Below, one piece after another: positions 1-7,707 of a stretch of DNA of 45,454 nucleotides. The DNA is taken from the NCBI GenBank assembly GCA_934630385.1, contig CAKTWE010000005.1, positions 1 through 45,454 of the forward strand. Direction: 5' to 3'. A model generated the notes under the pieces. The model was not told where the DNA came from, searched no databases, and was given only the letters and a program-made list of their open reading frames with translations. Numbering within the stretch: the stretch's first letter is position 1; the number at the start of each line of letters is the position of its first letter. The position numbers and the translations under genes were made by a program. The DNA comes from an uncultured Collinsella sp. (GTDB taxonomy: Bacteria > Actinomycetota > Coriobacteriia > Coriobacteriales > Coriobacteriaceae).

Positions 1-39
1 ACGCCGGAGGAGTTCCGGAGCCGGGCCCTTGCGGCGTAG
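1..39 (+). CDS. Possible 3' end of a truncated upstream gene
   Basis: Frame 1 is open from the first base to a TAG at 37-39 and reads TPEEFRSRALAA. Such an ending resembles the C-terminal tail of some DDE-type (IS3-like) transposases, but 12 residues cannot establish this. No other feature explains the segment. It may be a real C-terminus or chance. Confidence 0.22.
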   Translation, partial: TPEEFRSRALAA

Positions 40-125
40 TCGCTATTTATTCAGTCCAAGTTTCGGGGTGCAGTTCATTGTACTCATCGCGGCGGTTTTG
101 TTTGACTGCTGTTTATTGTTCTCGG

Positions 126-1175
126 CTAGTACACCATGCCCATGGCGTCCCGAACCTCGGCCAGGGTCTGCTCGGCGATCTCGTTGGCACGACGGTTGCC
201 CTCGTGCAGCACGTCCTTCACATAGTCCAGATCGTTCTCATAGCGCTGGCGACGCTCGCGGATCGGGGCGAAGTACTCGTTGACGGCCTCGGTCACGTAC
301 TTCTTGAGCTGGCCGGAGCCGCCCATGCCAATCTCCTCGGCAATCTCGACCTCGGAACGGCCGGTGCAGATAGCGGCGGTCGAAAGCAGGCCGGACACGC
401 CGGGGCGGTTCTCGGGATCGAACGTGATCATGCGCTCGGAGTCGGTCTGGCTCTTCTTGATGCGCTTGGCCGTCTCCTCGGCGGTCATCGAGATGTTGAT
501 GGCGTTGCCGTAGCTCTTGCTCATCTTGCGACCATCCAGGCCGGGCAGCAGCGGGGTCTCGGACAGCAGCGCGTCGACCTCGGGGAACACCTTGCCGTAG
601 CGGTTGTTAAAGCGGCGGGCGATGGTGCGGGTGAGCTCGATGTGCGGCAGCTGGTCGCGACCAACCGGCACCACGTTGCCCTTGCAGAACAGGATGTCGC
701 AGGCCTGGTGCACCGGGTAGGTGAGCAGAAGGCCGGTAAGCTCGTGGCCCGAGGCCTCCATCTCGGCCTTGACGGTGGGGTTGCGCGCCAGCTCGGCCTC
801 GGAAACCAACGACAGGAACGGCAGCATGAGCTGGTTGGCGGCGGGCACGGCGGAGTGCGCGTAGATCATGGTCTTGTCGGGGTCGATACCGCAGGCAAGG
901 TAGTCCATGACCATGTTGTACACGTTGTCCTGGATGTGCTCGGTGGTGTCGCGGTCGGTGATGACCTGGTAGTCGGCGATGAGCACGTTGGTCTTGGCGC
1001 CCATGTTCTGCAGCTCCACGCGGCCCTTGAGGGTGCCAAAGTAGTGGCCCAGGTGCAGGCGGCCGGTGGGGCGGTCGCCGGTAAGCATGGTGAACTTCTC
1101 GGGCGTCTTGGCCAGGCCCTCGCGAATGGCGTTGCTCTTTTGCAGCGCGACTTCGTAGCTGTTCTCGTTTGGCAT
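126..1175 (-). CDS. trpS: Tryptophanyl-tRNA synthetase
   Basis: Class I aminoacyl-tRNA synthetase that charges tRNA-Trp in the cytoplasm. The 349-residue product matches the usual length of bacterial TrpRS. The HIGH-type signature is HLGH at residues 41-44, within RPTGRLHLGH, and KMSKS is at 217-221. The longer open frame reaches 1205, but the ATG at 1175 (MPNENSYEV) is preceded by TAGGAG at good spacing, so I chose it. No T-box leader is visible upstream. Downstream of the stop only about 125 bases remain to the window edge and no clear terminator is seen. The next gene upstream on the same strand starts about 1.4 kb away, and a large hairpin lies between them, so trpS is probably transcribed alone. 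Confidence 0.96.
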   Translation of the reverse strand: MPNENSYEVALQKSNAIREGLAKTPEKFTMLTGDRPTGRLHLGHYFGTLKGRVELQNMGAKTNVLIADYQVITDRDTTEHIQDNVYNMVMDYLACGIDPDKTMIYAHSAVPAANQLMLPFLSLVSEAELARNPTVKAEMEASGHELTGLLLTYPVHQACDILFCKGNVVPVGRDQLPHIELTRTIARRFNNRYGKVFPEVDALLSETPLLPGLDGRKMSKSYGNAINISMTAEETAKRIKKSQTDSERMITFDPENRPGVSGLLSTAAICTGRSEVEIAEEIGMGGSGQLKKYVTEAVNEYFAPIRERRQRYENDLDYVKDVLHEGNRRANEIAEQTLAEVRDAMGMVY

Positions 1176-1287
1176 GATTGCTCCTAACGTATGTTCATGG
1201 GTCAAGATGATAACGCGTTTATTGGAGGGGCGGGGCGTAAGCAGGCAAGGGGCGGAAGAGGGGCGGGGGAGAGGTGGCTTGCGCGAT

Positions 1288-1332
1288 GGGTGCGGCGTGG
1301 CTGCGCTTGGCCTGCGCCGCCACGCCGCACCC
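1288..1332. terminator. 14-bp perfect GC-rich hairpin after the WecA-like gene
   Basis: GGGTGCGGCGTGGC (1288-1301) is exactly complementary to 1319-1332, with a 17-nt loop. It lies just beyond the stop of the minus-strand WecA-like gene. There is no T-run on either side, so it could pause or end transcription less efficiently, protect the mRNA 3' end, or be one of the palindromic repeats of this genome. Confidence 0.5.
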
Positions 1333-1345
1333 TCGGCAGCTTACC

Positions 1346-2545
1346 CTAGAGCTTGTGGTGGCGCTCTTCCTTACGTTCCTCGGCTGCCTGCTCCTCTTCC
1401 TTAAAAGCGGGGTCGTCGGGGGTTACCAGCTCGTCCTCGTGCGTGCGCTTGTTGTAATGATGACGCAGCACGGGCTCAAACAGGTGTAGGTGCTTGGCGA
1501 AGGCCGCCGAGCCAATGGCGAGCACGATAAAGATGAGCACACGCATGGGGACCTCGACCTGGTTGATGGCGGCGGCACCGGCCGAAAGCATAATGCACCA
1601 GGCGTAGATGAGCAGCACGGCCTGCTTTTGGTTGTAGCCCTCTTGAATGAGGCGGTGGTGGATGTGGCCCTTGTCGGCCTGCCCAATGCTAATGTGGGCG
1701 CGCTTGCGGCGCACGATGGCGCTAAACGTGTCGATGATGGGCACACCGGCCACGATGAGCGGGATGATGAGCGAGGTGAGCGCGGCGGTGCGGCTCACGT
1801 TGAGCAGCGATATGGAGCCGAGCGCAAAGCCCAGAAGCAGCGACCCCGAGTCGCCCAAGAAGATGCTCGCGGGGTTGAAGTTGTAGCGCAAAAAGGCCAA
1901 GCAGGCGCCAAACAAGGCGATGGAGAGCGCAGCGGCGTCGATGCGACCCGAGAGAACGGCCATCGAGAACATCGTGAACGATGCGATGCCACAGATGCCC
2001 GTCGCCAGGCCGTCAAGGCCGTCGATGAGGTTGATGATATTGGTGAACGCCACCAGGTAGACTACGGTGATGGGATAGGCGAGCCAGCCGAGCATAATCT
2101 CGCCGGGGGAAAGCGGGTTGACGATGACGCCGATTTTTAGGCCGCCCACGCAGGCGATGAGCGCGGCGAGGACCTGGCCGGCCAGCTTTTGCTTGGGCTT
2201 GAGCTGGAAGACGTCGTCGATCGCGCCGGTCGCAAAGATGACAGTAAAAGAAAGTGCAAGTATGGGGTAGCTGATGTGCAGACGGGGGTGGGGCACCAAA
2301 ACGGGTGGCCAGCTCAGGTACCAGGTGCCTAGGATCTGCACAATGCAGGCGACGACGAGGCCCAAAAAGACCGCCGTGCCACCCATACGCGGGATGGGCT
2401 TAGTGTTGATACGGCGCTTGGAAGGATAGTCGACGGCGTCGAGCTTGATTGCCAGGCGCTTGACCAGGGGCACCGCAAGGAAGGTCGTGATAAAAGCCGC
2501 GACCGCCACGCACAGGTACGGTATGAAGCTCGTGGAGGAAGCCAT
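1346..2545 (-). CDS. WecA/TagO-like undecaprenyl-phosphate sugar-1-phosphate transferase
   Basis: Integral membrane enzyme of the MraY/WecA family. It transfers a sugar-1-phosphate (typically GlcNAc-1-P) from UDP-sugar to undecaprenyl phosphate, the first step of teichoic-acid or other wall-polysaccharide synthesis. About ten hydrophobic segments are visible. Family motifs (numbered from the ATG at 2545) are the Asp pair in AIDD at 108-111, NLIDGLDG at 172-179, FLGDSG at 229-234, DT at 271-272 and HIHH at 294-297. The HIHH motif favours WecA/TagO over MraY. The start is uncertain: a GTG at 2593 would add 16 residues, and neither start has a strong ribosome-binding site. The C-terminus is a charged, Glu/Lys/His-rich tail. 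The candidate small RNA at 2.8-2.9 kb lies upstream on the same strand. Confidence 0.9.
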   Translation of the reverse strand: MASSTSFIPYLCVAVAAFITTFLAVPLVKRLAIKLDAVDYPSKRRINTKPIPRMGGTAVFLGLVVACIVQILGTWYLSWPPVLVPHPRLHISYPILALSFTVIFATGAIDDVFQLKPKQKLAGQVLAALIACVGGLKIGVIVNPLSPGEIMLGWLAYPITVVYLVAFTNIINLIDGLDGLATGICGIASFTMFSMAVLSGRIDAAALSIALFGACLAFLRYNFNPASIFLGDSGSLLLGFALGSISLLNVSRTAALTSLIIPLIVAGVPIIDTFSAIVRRKRAHISIGQADKGHIHHRLIQEGYNQKQAVLLIYAWCIMLSAGAAAINQVEVPMRVLIFIVLAIGSAAFAKHLHLFEPVLRHHYNKRTHEDELVTPDDPAFKEEEQAAEERKEERHHKL

Positions 2546-2774
2546 GAATCGATAAACCGCCAAGCGTCGAAGGAAAAGGTCAAAGGATGCCACACCGCAA
2601 AGGGTATAGCTGACCCATGATACTCGACCAAGGAGGGTGTGAGGAATTGCACGGGGCGATAATCACGTGCTTACCAGATATTCGAGTGATGGTGGGGTTC
2701 TGCCTGGTGCCTTTTGGGGATCTGGGTGGGATTTGAAATGGCGAGTTTCGGCAAAAGAAAACCACCCCCCACGT

Positions 2775-2805
2775 TACGAAAATGAACCCACCTAAAACAG
2801 GTGGG
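2775..2805 (-). terminator. Intrinsic terminator of the candidate small RNA
   Basis: On the minus strand CCCACCT and AGGTGGG (2805-2799 and 2793-2787) form a 7-bp stem with a 5-nt loop, followed by TTCATTTTCG. Confidence 0.6.
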
Positions 2806-2923
2806 TGCCCTCATCGACTGTTCCAGCGTCCTTAACAACGAAGGATACCTGTACTAGGTACGACTGTGTGGGCTCCCTAAATAAACGCGACGGTTCACCC
2901 AGTTGCTCCGCGGGGGGCGGAAT
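2775..2923 (-). ncRNA. Candidate structured small RNA, possibly 6S-like
   Basis: A promoter-like pair (TTCCAG at 2953-2958 and ATCATA at 2930-2935, read on the minus strand) and an intrinsic terminator at 2775-2805 bracket about 150 bases with no credible reading frame. Internal pairing includes TCCTT/AAGGA and GTAC/GTAC hairpins, and the 3' end carries a CCCACCT/AGGTGGG stem. Length and the rod-like 3' stem would suit a 6S RNA, but I cannot confirm this from sequence alone. Alternatively it could be a leader of the WecA-like gene, although the terminator and a gap of over 180 bases argue for an independent transcript. Confidence 0.45.
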
Positions 2924-2929
2924 ACCTAC

Positions 2930-2958
2930 ATCATAAAGCGGCACTTTGTGGATTCCAG
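2930..2958 (-). promoter_or_regulatory. Putative sigma-70 promoter for the small RNA
   Basis: Minus-strand -10 TATGAT (2935-2930) lies 17 bases downstream of a weak -35 CTGGAA (2958-2953). The expected transcription start is near 2923. Confidence 0.4.
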
Positions 2959-2960
2959 TC

Positions 2961-2989
2961 TTGACATTACAAAAATCGTGTCGGACGAT
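2961..2989 (+). promoter_or_regulatory. Putative promoter of the radical SAM gene
   Basis: A perfect -35 TTGACA (2961-2966) is followed after 17 bases by GACGAT (2984-2989), a weak -10. It lies about 85 bases before the start at 3073 and is back-to-back with the small-RNA promoter. Confidence 0.4.
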
Positions 2990-3072
2990 TACGGCGCCTT
3001 GGGCTCGAGCCGTCTGTGCGGTTGGTCCCTTTACGTTTGAGCTGCTGAATCGTTGTTTTGGAGCATGTTTTT

Positions 3073-4011
3073 ATGCCGACGTCGTTGACCGAACTTTTTT
3101 CGCCCGCCTGCCATTTGTGTCCGCGCCGTTGCGGTGCGGCGCGCGATGAGGGCGCGCACGGCGTATGCGGTGCTAACGACACGCTCAAGGTGGCCCGCGC
3201 AGCGCTTCATATGTGGGAGGAGCCGCCTATCTCGGGCGAGGCCGGTTCGGGCACGATCTTCTTTAGCGGCTGCTCGCTCAAATGCGTCTATTGTCAGAAC
3301 CACGAGATCTCGACGGGCAATTTTGGGCTTGAGATTTCGCCCGAGCGCTTGGTCGAGATTATGTTGGAACTGCAGGACCAGGGTGCGAACAATATTAACC
3401 TGGTGACGGCGACGCACTACGCGCACCTGCTGCCGGCTGCGATTGCCGCGGCACGGGCGTGCGGGCTGGTCATCCCAATCGTCTACAACACGAGCGGTTA
3501 TGAGCGCGCGAGTGCCGTGGCGGCGCTCGGTGATCTGGTCGATGTGTGGCTTACCGATTTTAAATATGCCGATGCGGGGCTTGCGCAGTCGCTCTCCCAC
3601 ATTAAGGACTACCCGCGTGTGGCGGTGTCGGGCCTGGCACAGATGGCGCGCGAGATCGAGCGCCGCGGGGGAGAGCTGGTGGACGACGAGGGGCTCATGA
3701 AGCGCGGCATCATCGTACGTCACCTGGTACTGCCGGGGCATGCGGACGATTCGTGTCGCGTGCTGGACCTGGTGTGGCAGACGGTGGGCGATGTGCCGAT
3801 CTCGGTCATGAACCAGTACACGCCCAATGCGCTCATGCGCGAGCAGGGCGGCGACCTGGCGCGTGCCGTGACGCGCGAGGAGTACGAGCGGGTGCTCGAC
3901 CATGCCGACGACCTGGGCTTTACGACGATGTTCTGGCAAGAGGGCGGTGCGGTAGACGAGAGCTTCACCCCGGCCTTCGACACCACCGGCGTCCTTACCA
4001 GCGCAAAGTAG
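3073..4011 (+). CDS. Radical SAM protein, PflA/PflX-like
   Basis: Predicted [4Fe-4S] S-adenosylmethionine radical enzyme of the pyruvate-formate-lyase-activase-like group (COG1313 type). The cluster-binding CxxxCxxC is visible as CSLKCVYC near residue 73. An N-terminal CHLCPRRCG...CG cysteine cluster near residues 14-34 is also typical of this subgroup. The 312-residue product has usual length. A TTG at 3058 would extend it, but GGAG at 3060-3063 is well placed for the ATG at 3073. No formate lyase or other glycyl-radical substrate is encoded nearby, so the target is unknown. Its only neighbours are the divergent candidate RNA upstream and a tRNA gene downstream. The reaction cannot be assigned from sequence. 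Confidence 0.85.
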   Translation: MPTSLTELFSPACHLCPRRCGAARDEGAHGVCGANDTLKVARAALHMWEEPPISGEAGSGTIFFSGCSLKCVYCQNHEISTGNFGLEISPERLVEIMLELQDQGANNINLVTATHYAHLLPAAIAAARACGLVIPIVYNTSGYERASAVAALGDLVDVWLTDFKYADAGLAQSLSHIKDYPRVAVSGLAQMAREIERRGGELVDDEGLMKRGIIVRHLVLPGHADDSCRVLDLVWQTVGDVPISVMNQYTPNALMREQGGDLARAVTREEYERVLDHADDLGFTTMFWQEGGAVDESFTPAFDTTGVLTSAK

Positions 4012-4032
4012 TGCGCACGCGGATGATGTTTC

Positions 4033-4090
4033 TGGGACGGGGATCGAGAGGATTGCCTGCTTGAAAGGCAGTCAAAATAGCCCCGTCCCA
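4033..4090. repeat. Long-range inverted repeat after the radical SAM gene
   Basis: TGGGACGGGG (4033-4042) pairs perfectly with CCCCGTCCCA (4081-4090), enclosing a smaller GCCTG/CAGGC-type hairpin. A short A-run follows on the plus strand. It may end transcription of the radical SAM gene or be a palindromic repeat; the GGGACGG word recurs in other spacers here. Confidence 0.45.
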
Positions 4091-4110
4091 AAAAGACTGG
4101 GTATTGGGCG

Positions 4111-4138
4111 TTGACAGTTGGCGAGCCGTAGGTAAAAT
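4111..4138 (+). promoter_or_regulatory. Promoter of tRNA-Ala
   Basis: TTGACA (4111-4116), a 16-base spacer and TAAAAT (4133-4138) form a near-consensus sigma-70 promoter, 13 bases before the mature tRNA start. Confidence 0.7.
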
Positions 4139-4151
4139 ATCAACTTGTCCT

Positions 4152-4224
4152 GGGGACGTAGCTCAGTTGGGAGAGCGCTGCCGTCGCATGGCAGAGGCCG
4201 AGGGTTCGACTCCCTTCGTCTCCA
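4152..4224 (+). tRNA. tRNA-Ala (anticodon CGC)
   Basis: A complete cloverleaf is readable. The acceptor stem pairs GGGGACG with CGTCTCC and includes the G3-U70 wobble that marks alanine tRNAs. The anticodon stem CTGCC/GGCAG closes a 7-base loop with anticodon CGC (codon GCG), and the T-loop is TTCGACT. The 3' CCA is not encoded (CCC follows the discriminator A). Confidence 0.95.
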
Positions 4225-4238
4225 CCCTTGGATTTGAT

Positions 4239-4270
4239 AAGCCGCTGACATTGTGTCGGCGGCTTTTTTT
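4239..4270 (+). terminator. Intrinsic terminator of tRNA-Ala
   Basis: AAGCCGCTGAC and GTCGGCGGCTT form an 11-bp stem around ATTGT, followed by a T-run to 4270. Confidence 0.85.
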
Positions 4271-4289
4271 AAAAAGAAAGGGCGGTACC

Positions 4290-4709
4290 ATGGCCGAGCT
4301 TGAGTCCCAACCATTGTCTGACGAGGAGCGCGCCGAGTTGGAAAAGCTCCGCGCTGAGAAGGCCCGCCGCGAGGAGCAGGAAAAGGCTCGTCGCGAGCGT
4401 GAGGAGCTGGCCGCCCTGCGTGCCGAGCGTGCGAAGGCCGAGGAGGCCGCCGCCAAGGCCGCATCCGAGCCGGCACCCGCCGCGCCCAAACCTCAGCCTA
4501 AAAAGGCCGCTCGTCCCAAGCCCGTCGATTCCAAGCCGAGCCGTGACGAGATGACGTTTGCCCAGCGCATGGTCACCTCTAAAGAGCCTGTGGACGAGGA
4601 CGATATCCCCGGCATGCCGCCGGCTCAAAAGCTCATCATCGCGCTCGCCCTGATTGGGTTTATCGTCTTTATGGGCTACACGATCACGGGCAGCATGGGG
4701 CTGCACTAA
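4290..4709 (+). CDS. Small tail-anchored coiled-coil protein, unknown function
   Basis: I do not recognise a family. The 139-residue product begins with a highly charged heptad-like region (about residues 5-60, rich in Glu, Arg, Lys and Ala) that should form a coiled coil. A Pro/Lys/Ala linker follows, then a conserved-looking patch (MTFAQRMVTSKEPVDEDDIPGMPPAQK). It ends in one hydrophobic segment (about 114-134) and a very short tail. The topology predicts a cytoplasmic coiled coil anchored by its C-terminus. The ATG at 4290 follows AAAGGGCGG. It lies between the tRNA terminator and pncB, 83 bases upstream of pncB, and may be co-transcribed with it. Confidence 0.75.
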   Translation: MAELESQPLSDEERAELEKLRAEKARREEQEKARREREELAALRAERAKAEEAAAKAASEPAPAAPKPQPKKAARPKPVDSKPSRDEMTFAQRMVTSKEPVDEDDIPGMPPAQKLIIALALIGFIVFMGYTITGSMGLH

Positions 4710-4792
4710 CCGAGCCTCACCCGGCGCCCCGCTCACGTATTCCGCCCCGCCCAACCCTCAACCTCTGTACAACATATTCGAAAGGTCGCCCC

Positions 4793-6298
4793 ATGGCTTT
4801 GACCGACATCTCGCATCCCACCGACATCGCAATGCTCACCGATCTGTACGAGCTCACTATGGCCCAGGGCCTGTGGGAGAGCGGCAAAGCCAATGAGCAA
4901 GGTTGTTTTACGGCGTTTTACCGTGACCATCCGTTTGGCAGCGCGTACGCCGTCATGTGCGGCACCACCGAGCTTCCCGAGCTTGTCGAGAATCTGCGCT
5001 TTACACCCGAGGACATCGAGTACCTCGCCTCGCTTCAGGCTCCCGCCGGCGGTGGGATGTTTAAACCCGCATTCCTCGACTACCTGCGCAACTTCCGCGC
5101 GCACGTGAACATTGACGCCGTGCCCGAGGGCGAGCTTGTTTTTCCGCGCGAGCCCATGGTGCGCGTCACCGGTCCGGCGCTGGAGTGCCAGCTGCTCGAG
5201 ACGGCGCTGCTCAACATCGTCGGCTTCCAGACGCTCGTCGCCACCAAGACGGCGCGCGTGGTGTTGGCGGCAGACGGCCGTCCCGTCGCCGAGTTTGGCC
5301 TGCGCCGCGCCCAGGGTCCCGATGGCGGTCTGGCCGTCGCCCGCGCAAGCTATGTGGCCGGCTGCTCGTCCACGTCTAACGTGCTTGCCGGGCGCCGTTA
5401 CGGCATCCCCGTCTTTGGCACGCACGCGCACAGCTGGGTGATGAGCTTCGACTCCGAGCTCGAGGCCTTCCGTGCGTTTGCCAAGTCGAGCCCCAAGAAT
5501 TGCACACTGCTCATCGATACCTACGACGTGCGCGAGGGCTGCGAGCATGCCATTACGGTTGCCAAGGAGATGGAGGCGGCGGGCGAGCGCCTGTCGGCTA
5601 TTCGCATTGACTCGGGCGACCTGGCCAAGCTCTCCAAGTATGTCCGCGGTCGTTTCGATGCCGAGGGCTTGCCTTATGTGGGGATCTCGGTGTCCAACGA
5701 CCTGGACGAGTACACGATTCAGTCGCTGCTCGACCAGGGCGCACCCATCGACAGCTTTGGCGTGGGCACCAAGCTCGCGACCTGCTACGATCAGCCGGCG
5801 CTGGGCGGCGTGTACAAGCTTTCCGCCCGTCGTGCGAGCGATGCGGACCCGTGGACGCCGGTGGTCAAGCTCTCCGAGCAGCCCTACAAGCGCACGATCC
5901 CGGGCGTGCAGCGTGTGCGCCGCTATTACGACGGGTTTGGCGGCCCGGTCTGCGACATGATCTATGACGAGGATCATCTGGCGGGGGAGGGCGCCGCGCG
6001 CGGCAATACCCTCGTGGCCGTGAACGATGCTGCCCTGGTGACCGATGTGTCGGAGCTTGAGTATCGTGAGCTGCTGGTGCCGATCGTGCGCGAAGGCAGT
6101 GCGGTGGCTCTGCGTGAGAGCATCGAGGACGCGCGCGAGCGCTGTGCTTGGGCAATCGATCATCTGGACGCGGCTTTCAAGCGCTTCCTGTATCCGCAGA
6201 CCTACGTGGTGGGTATGGAACAGGGCCTGGCCCAGGTGCGCGACGAACTCGTGCGCAAGAACATGGCCGCGGCATCGGCCTTCCCTTGGGCAAAATGA
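4793..6298 (+). CDS. pncB: Nicotinate phosphoribosyltransferase
   Basis: Converts nicotinate and PRPP to nicotinate mononucleotide, the entry step of NAD salvage (Preiss-Handler pathway). The 501-residue product fits the longer Gram-positive form. Recognisable blocks are TDLYELTMAQ at the N-terminus, EFGLRRAQGPDGG, STSNVLAGRRYGIPVFGTHAHSWV (containing the His region used in the ATP-coupled reaction), IRIDSGDLAKLSKYVR and SFGVGTKLATCYDQPALGGVYKL. AAAGG precedes the ATG. The stop codon is embedded in the left arm of an inverted repeat that probably terminates the transcript. No de novo nadA/nadC pair is seen in the window; an FAD oxidoreductase distantly resembling L-aspartate oxidase lies 18 kb away. 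Confidence 0.93.
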   Translation: MALTDISHPTDIAMLTDLYELTMAQGLWESGKANEQGCFTAFYRDHPFGSAYAVMCGTTELPELVENLRFTPEDIEYLASLQAPAGGGMFKPAFLDYLRNFRAHVNIDAVPEGELVFPREPMVRVTGPALECQLLETALLNIVGFQTLVATKTARVVLAADGRPVAEFGLRRAQGPDGGLAVARASYVAGCSSTSNVLAGRRYGIPVFGTHAHSWVMSFDSELEAFRAFAKSSPKNCTLLIDTYDVREGCEHAITVAKEMEAAGERLSAIRIDSGDLAKLSKYVRGRFDAEGLPYVGISVSNDLDEYTIQSLLDQGAPIDSFGVGTKLATCYDQPALGGVYKLSARRASDADPWTPVVKLSEQPYKRTIPGVQRVRRYYDGFGGPVCDMIYDEDHLAGEGAARGNTLVAVNDAALVTDVSELEYRELLVPIVREGSAVALRESIEDARERCAWAIDHLDAAFKRFLYPQTYVVGMEQGLAQVRDELVRKNMAAASAFPWAK

Positions 6299-6330
6299 TC
6301 CGCATGCGACGGAGGAAAACGGATCATTTT
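6292..6330 (+). terminator. Terminator-like inverted repeat after pncB
   Basis: AAAATGATCCG (6292-6302) pairs perfectly with CGGATCATTTT (6320-6330). The pncB stop lies in the left arm. The loop and right arm (6308-6330) share the word GACGGAGGAAAACGGATCAT with 14281-14300, so this hairpin is also part of a dispersed repeat. Confidence 0.6.
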
Positions 6331-6370
6331 CTCGTTTGCCCGCTCGCTCAGCATTCGATTGGTTTGACGT

Positions 6371-7498
6371 ATGACGACTTGTTATAAAACGATGGTGGTA
6401 AAGATCGGTTCGTCCACGGTGGTGGGCGCCGATGGCAAGGTCAACCGCGCCTTTATCGGCGGGCTTGCCGATCAGGCTGCTACCCTGCGCAAGCTCGGCT
6501 GGCGTCTGGTCGTTGTGAGTTCGGGCGCCATTGCCTGTGGCTATCCCGTGCTGGGCTTCGACCGTAAACCGGTCGGTGACCTGCCGAGCCTGCAGGCCTG
6601 CGCCTCGGCCGGTCAGTGCATTATCTCGTCGGCCTACGACGAGGAGTTTCATGCACGGGATCTGCTCACCTCGCTCGTGCTGCTCACGCGTCACGACACG
6701 GCGCGTCGCACGTCCTATCTGCACGCGCGCGACGCCCTGTTGCGTCTGGTGGAGCTGGGCGTGGTGCCGGTCGTCAACGAGAACGACACCGTTACCGTCG
6801 ACGAGATCAAGTTCGGCGACAACGACACGCTGGCGGCCCTCGTGAGCTGCTTGGTTTCGGCGGACCTGTGCGTGACGCTTTCGGACATCGATGGCCTCTA
6901 CACCGCCAATCCGCACGAGGACCCGACGGCCGAGTTTATCCCGGTCGTGCATAAGATCGATGCCAAGATCATTGCCTCGGCGGGCGATTCTTCGACGTCG
7001 TTAGGCACCGGCGGCATGATCACCAAGATCCGTGCGAGCCGCATTTTGATGACGGCTGGCATTCAGAGCGTGATCTGCTCGGGCGAGGAGCCCGATGCGC
7101 TCGTGCGTCTGGCCCGTGGCGAGAGTGTGGGTACGCTGTTCGATCCGCCGGCGGAGCGCCTGGACATCGCGCCCCGTAAGCTGTGGATCGCGCTGGGTGA
7201 CAAGGCCCACGGCTCGGTGACAGTCGATGACGGTGCCGCGAAAGCGCTGGTCGGCCACGGGTCGTCCCTGCTTGCGGTGGGTATTCGTGAGGTCGATGGC
7301 GAGTTTGCCGAGGGTGATGTGCTCGATGTGTGCGACCCGAGCGGTATGGTCGTCGCCCGTGGTATCGCCGAGGCCGATTCGGACGTGCTGGAGCTTGCCG
7401 CCGGCCGCCGCCAGGACCAAATCGCCAGCAACCGACTGCTCGCAAACCTAGCCGAGAAGCCTGCGATCCATCGAGATAATTTGATCGTCTTCGCCTAA
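6371..7498 (+). CDS. proB: Glutamate 5-kinase
   Basis: First enzyme of proline biosynthesis: it phosphorylates L-glutamate to gamma-glutamyl phosphate. The 375-residue product has an amino-acid-kinase domain (VVKIGSST near the N-terminus, VVSSGAIACGYP, NENDTVTVDEIKFGDNDTLAALVS, LSDIDGLYTANP, GTGGMITKIRAS) followed by a C-terminal PUA domain (about residues 275-355). This is the full-length, feedback-sensitive architecture. The ATG at 6371 has only a weak ribosome-binding site, and the internal ATG at 6392 is no better. proA, which acts on the unstable product, is on the same strand but 1.7 kb downstream, separated by a reverse-strand peptidase gene, so the classic proBA operon is split. Confidence 0.95.
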   Translation: MTTCYKTMVVKIGSSTVVGADGKVNRAFIGGLADQAATLRKLGWRLVVVSSGAIACGYPVLGFDRKPVGDLPSLQACASAGQCIISSAYDEEFHARDLLTSLVLLTRHDTARRTSYLHARDALLRLVELGVVPVVNENDTVTVDEIKFGDNDTLAALVSCLVSADLCVTLSDIDGLYTANPHEDPTAEFIPVVHKIDAKIIASAGDSSTSLGTGGMITKIRASRILMTAGIQSVICSGEEPDALVRLARGESVGTLFDPPAERLDIAPRKLWIALGDKAHGSVTVDDGAAKALVGHGSSLLAVGIREVDGEFAEGDVLDVCDPSGMVVARGIAEADSDVLELAAGRRQDQIASNRLLANLAEKPAIHRDNLIVFA

Positions 7499-7512
7499 CC
7501 AATTGACGCTGC

Positions 7513-7610
7513 AAACGCCCCTAAGCGGCAATCTGACGTTCAATCGTCGGGCATGACCAAAAGGTCAATGCCCTCCTCTTTCACGTCACCTTGCTCGCTT
7601 AGGGGCGTTT
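7513..7610. repeat. 98-bp nested rod-like palindrome between convergent genes
   Basis: Three nested complementary segments are visible: a 15-bp perfect outer stem (7513-7527 with 7596-7610), TGACGT/ACGTCA (7534-7539 with 7583-7588), and an inner hairpin GGGCAT-ACC/GGT-ATGCCC around AAAA (7549-7573). The outer stem ends in CGTTTTCG on the plus strand. Because proB and the peptidase gene converge here, it can serve as a bidirectional terminator. The nested interior is more elaborate than termination needs and suggests a folded RNA or a mobile palindromic repeat. Confidence 0.6.
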
Positions 7611-7649
7611 TCGCTTTCCGTCCTCTACCTGCGGTATCGTCATTGCCGG

Positions 7650-7707
7650 TACTTGTCCGGCACTTGGGGACGTTCCTTTTGTGCTGGCAGTTGGGGACAC
7701 TCCTTTG
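7650..7707. repeat. Short tandem words GGGGAC..TCCTTT
   Basis: CACTTGGGGACGTTCCTTTT (7661-7680) is followed by CAGTTGGGGACACTCCTTTG (7687-7706), two diverged 20-base direct repeats abutting the stop of the peptidase gene. They are probably remnants of a genome-specific dispersed repeat. Confidence 0.35.

Noticed and set aside
78..1187. Long plus-strand frame opposite trpS (369 codons)
   Set aside because: Gly/Val/His/Leu-rich antisense shadow typical of high-GC genes; trpS on the other strand has full catalytic motifs.
2775..2923. T-box leader or SRP RNA in the 2.8-2.9 kb spacer
   Set aside because: The T-box GGTGG-ACCGCG motif and the SRP GGAAG tetraloop context are absent, and the transcript is separated from the next gene by its own terminator.
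4733..6952. 739-codon minus-strand frame spanning pncB and proB
   Set aside because: It covers two genes with clear family motifs on the plus strand; composition (His/Arg/Ala/Gly-rich) is that of an antisense shadow.
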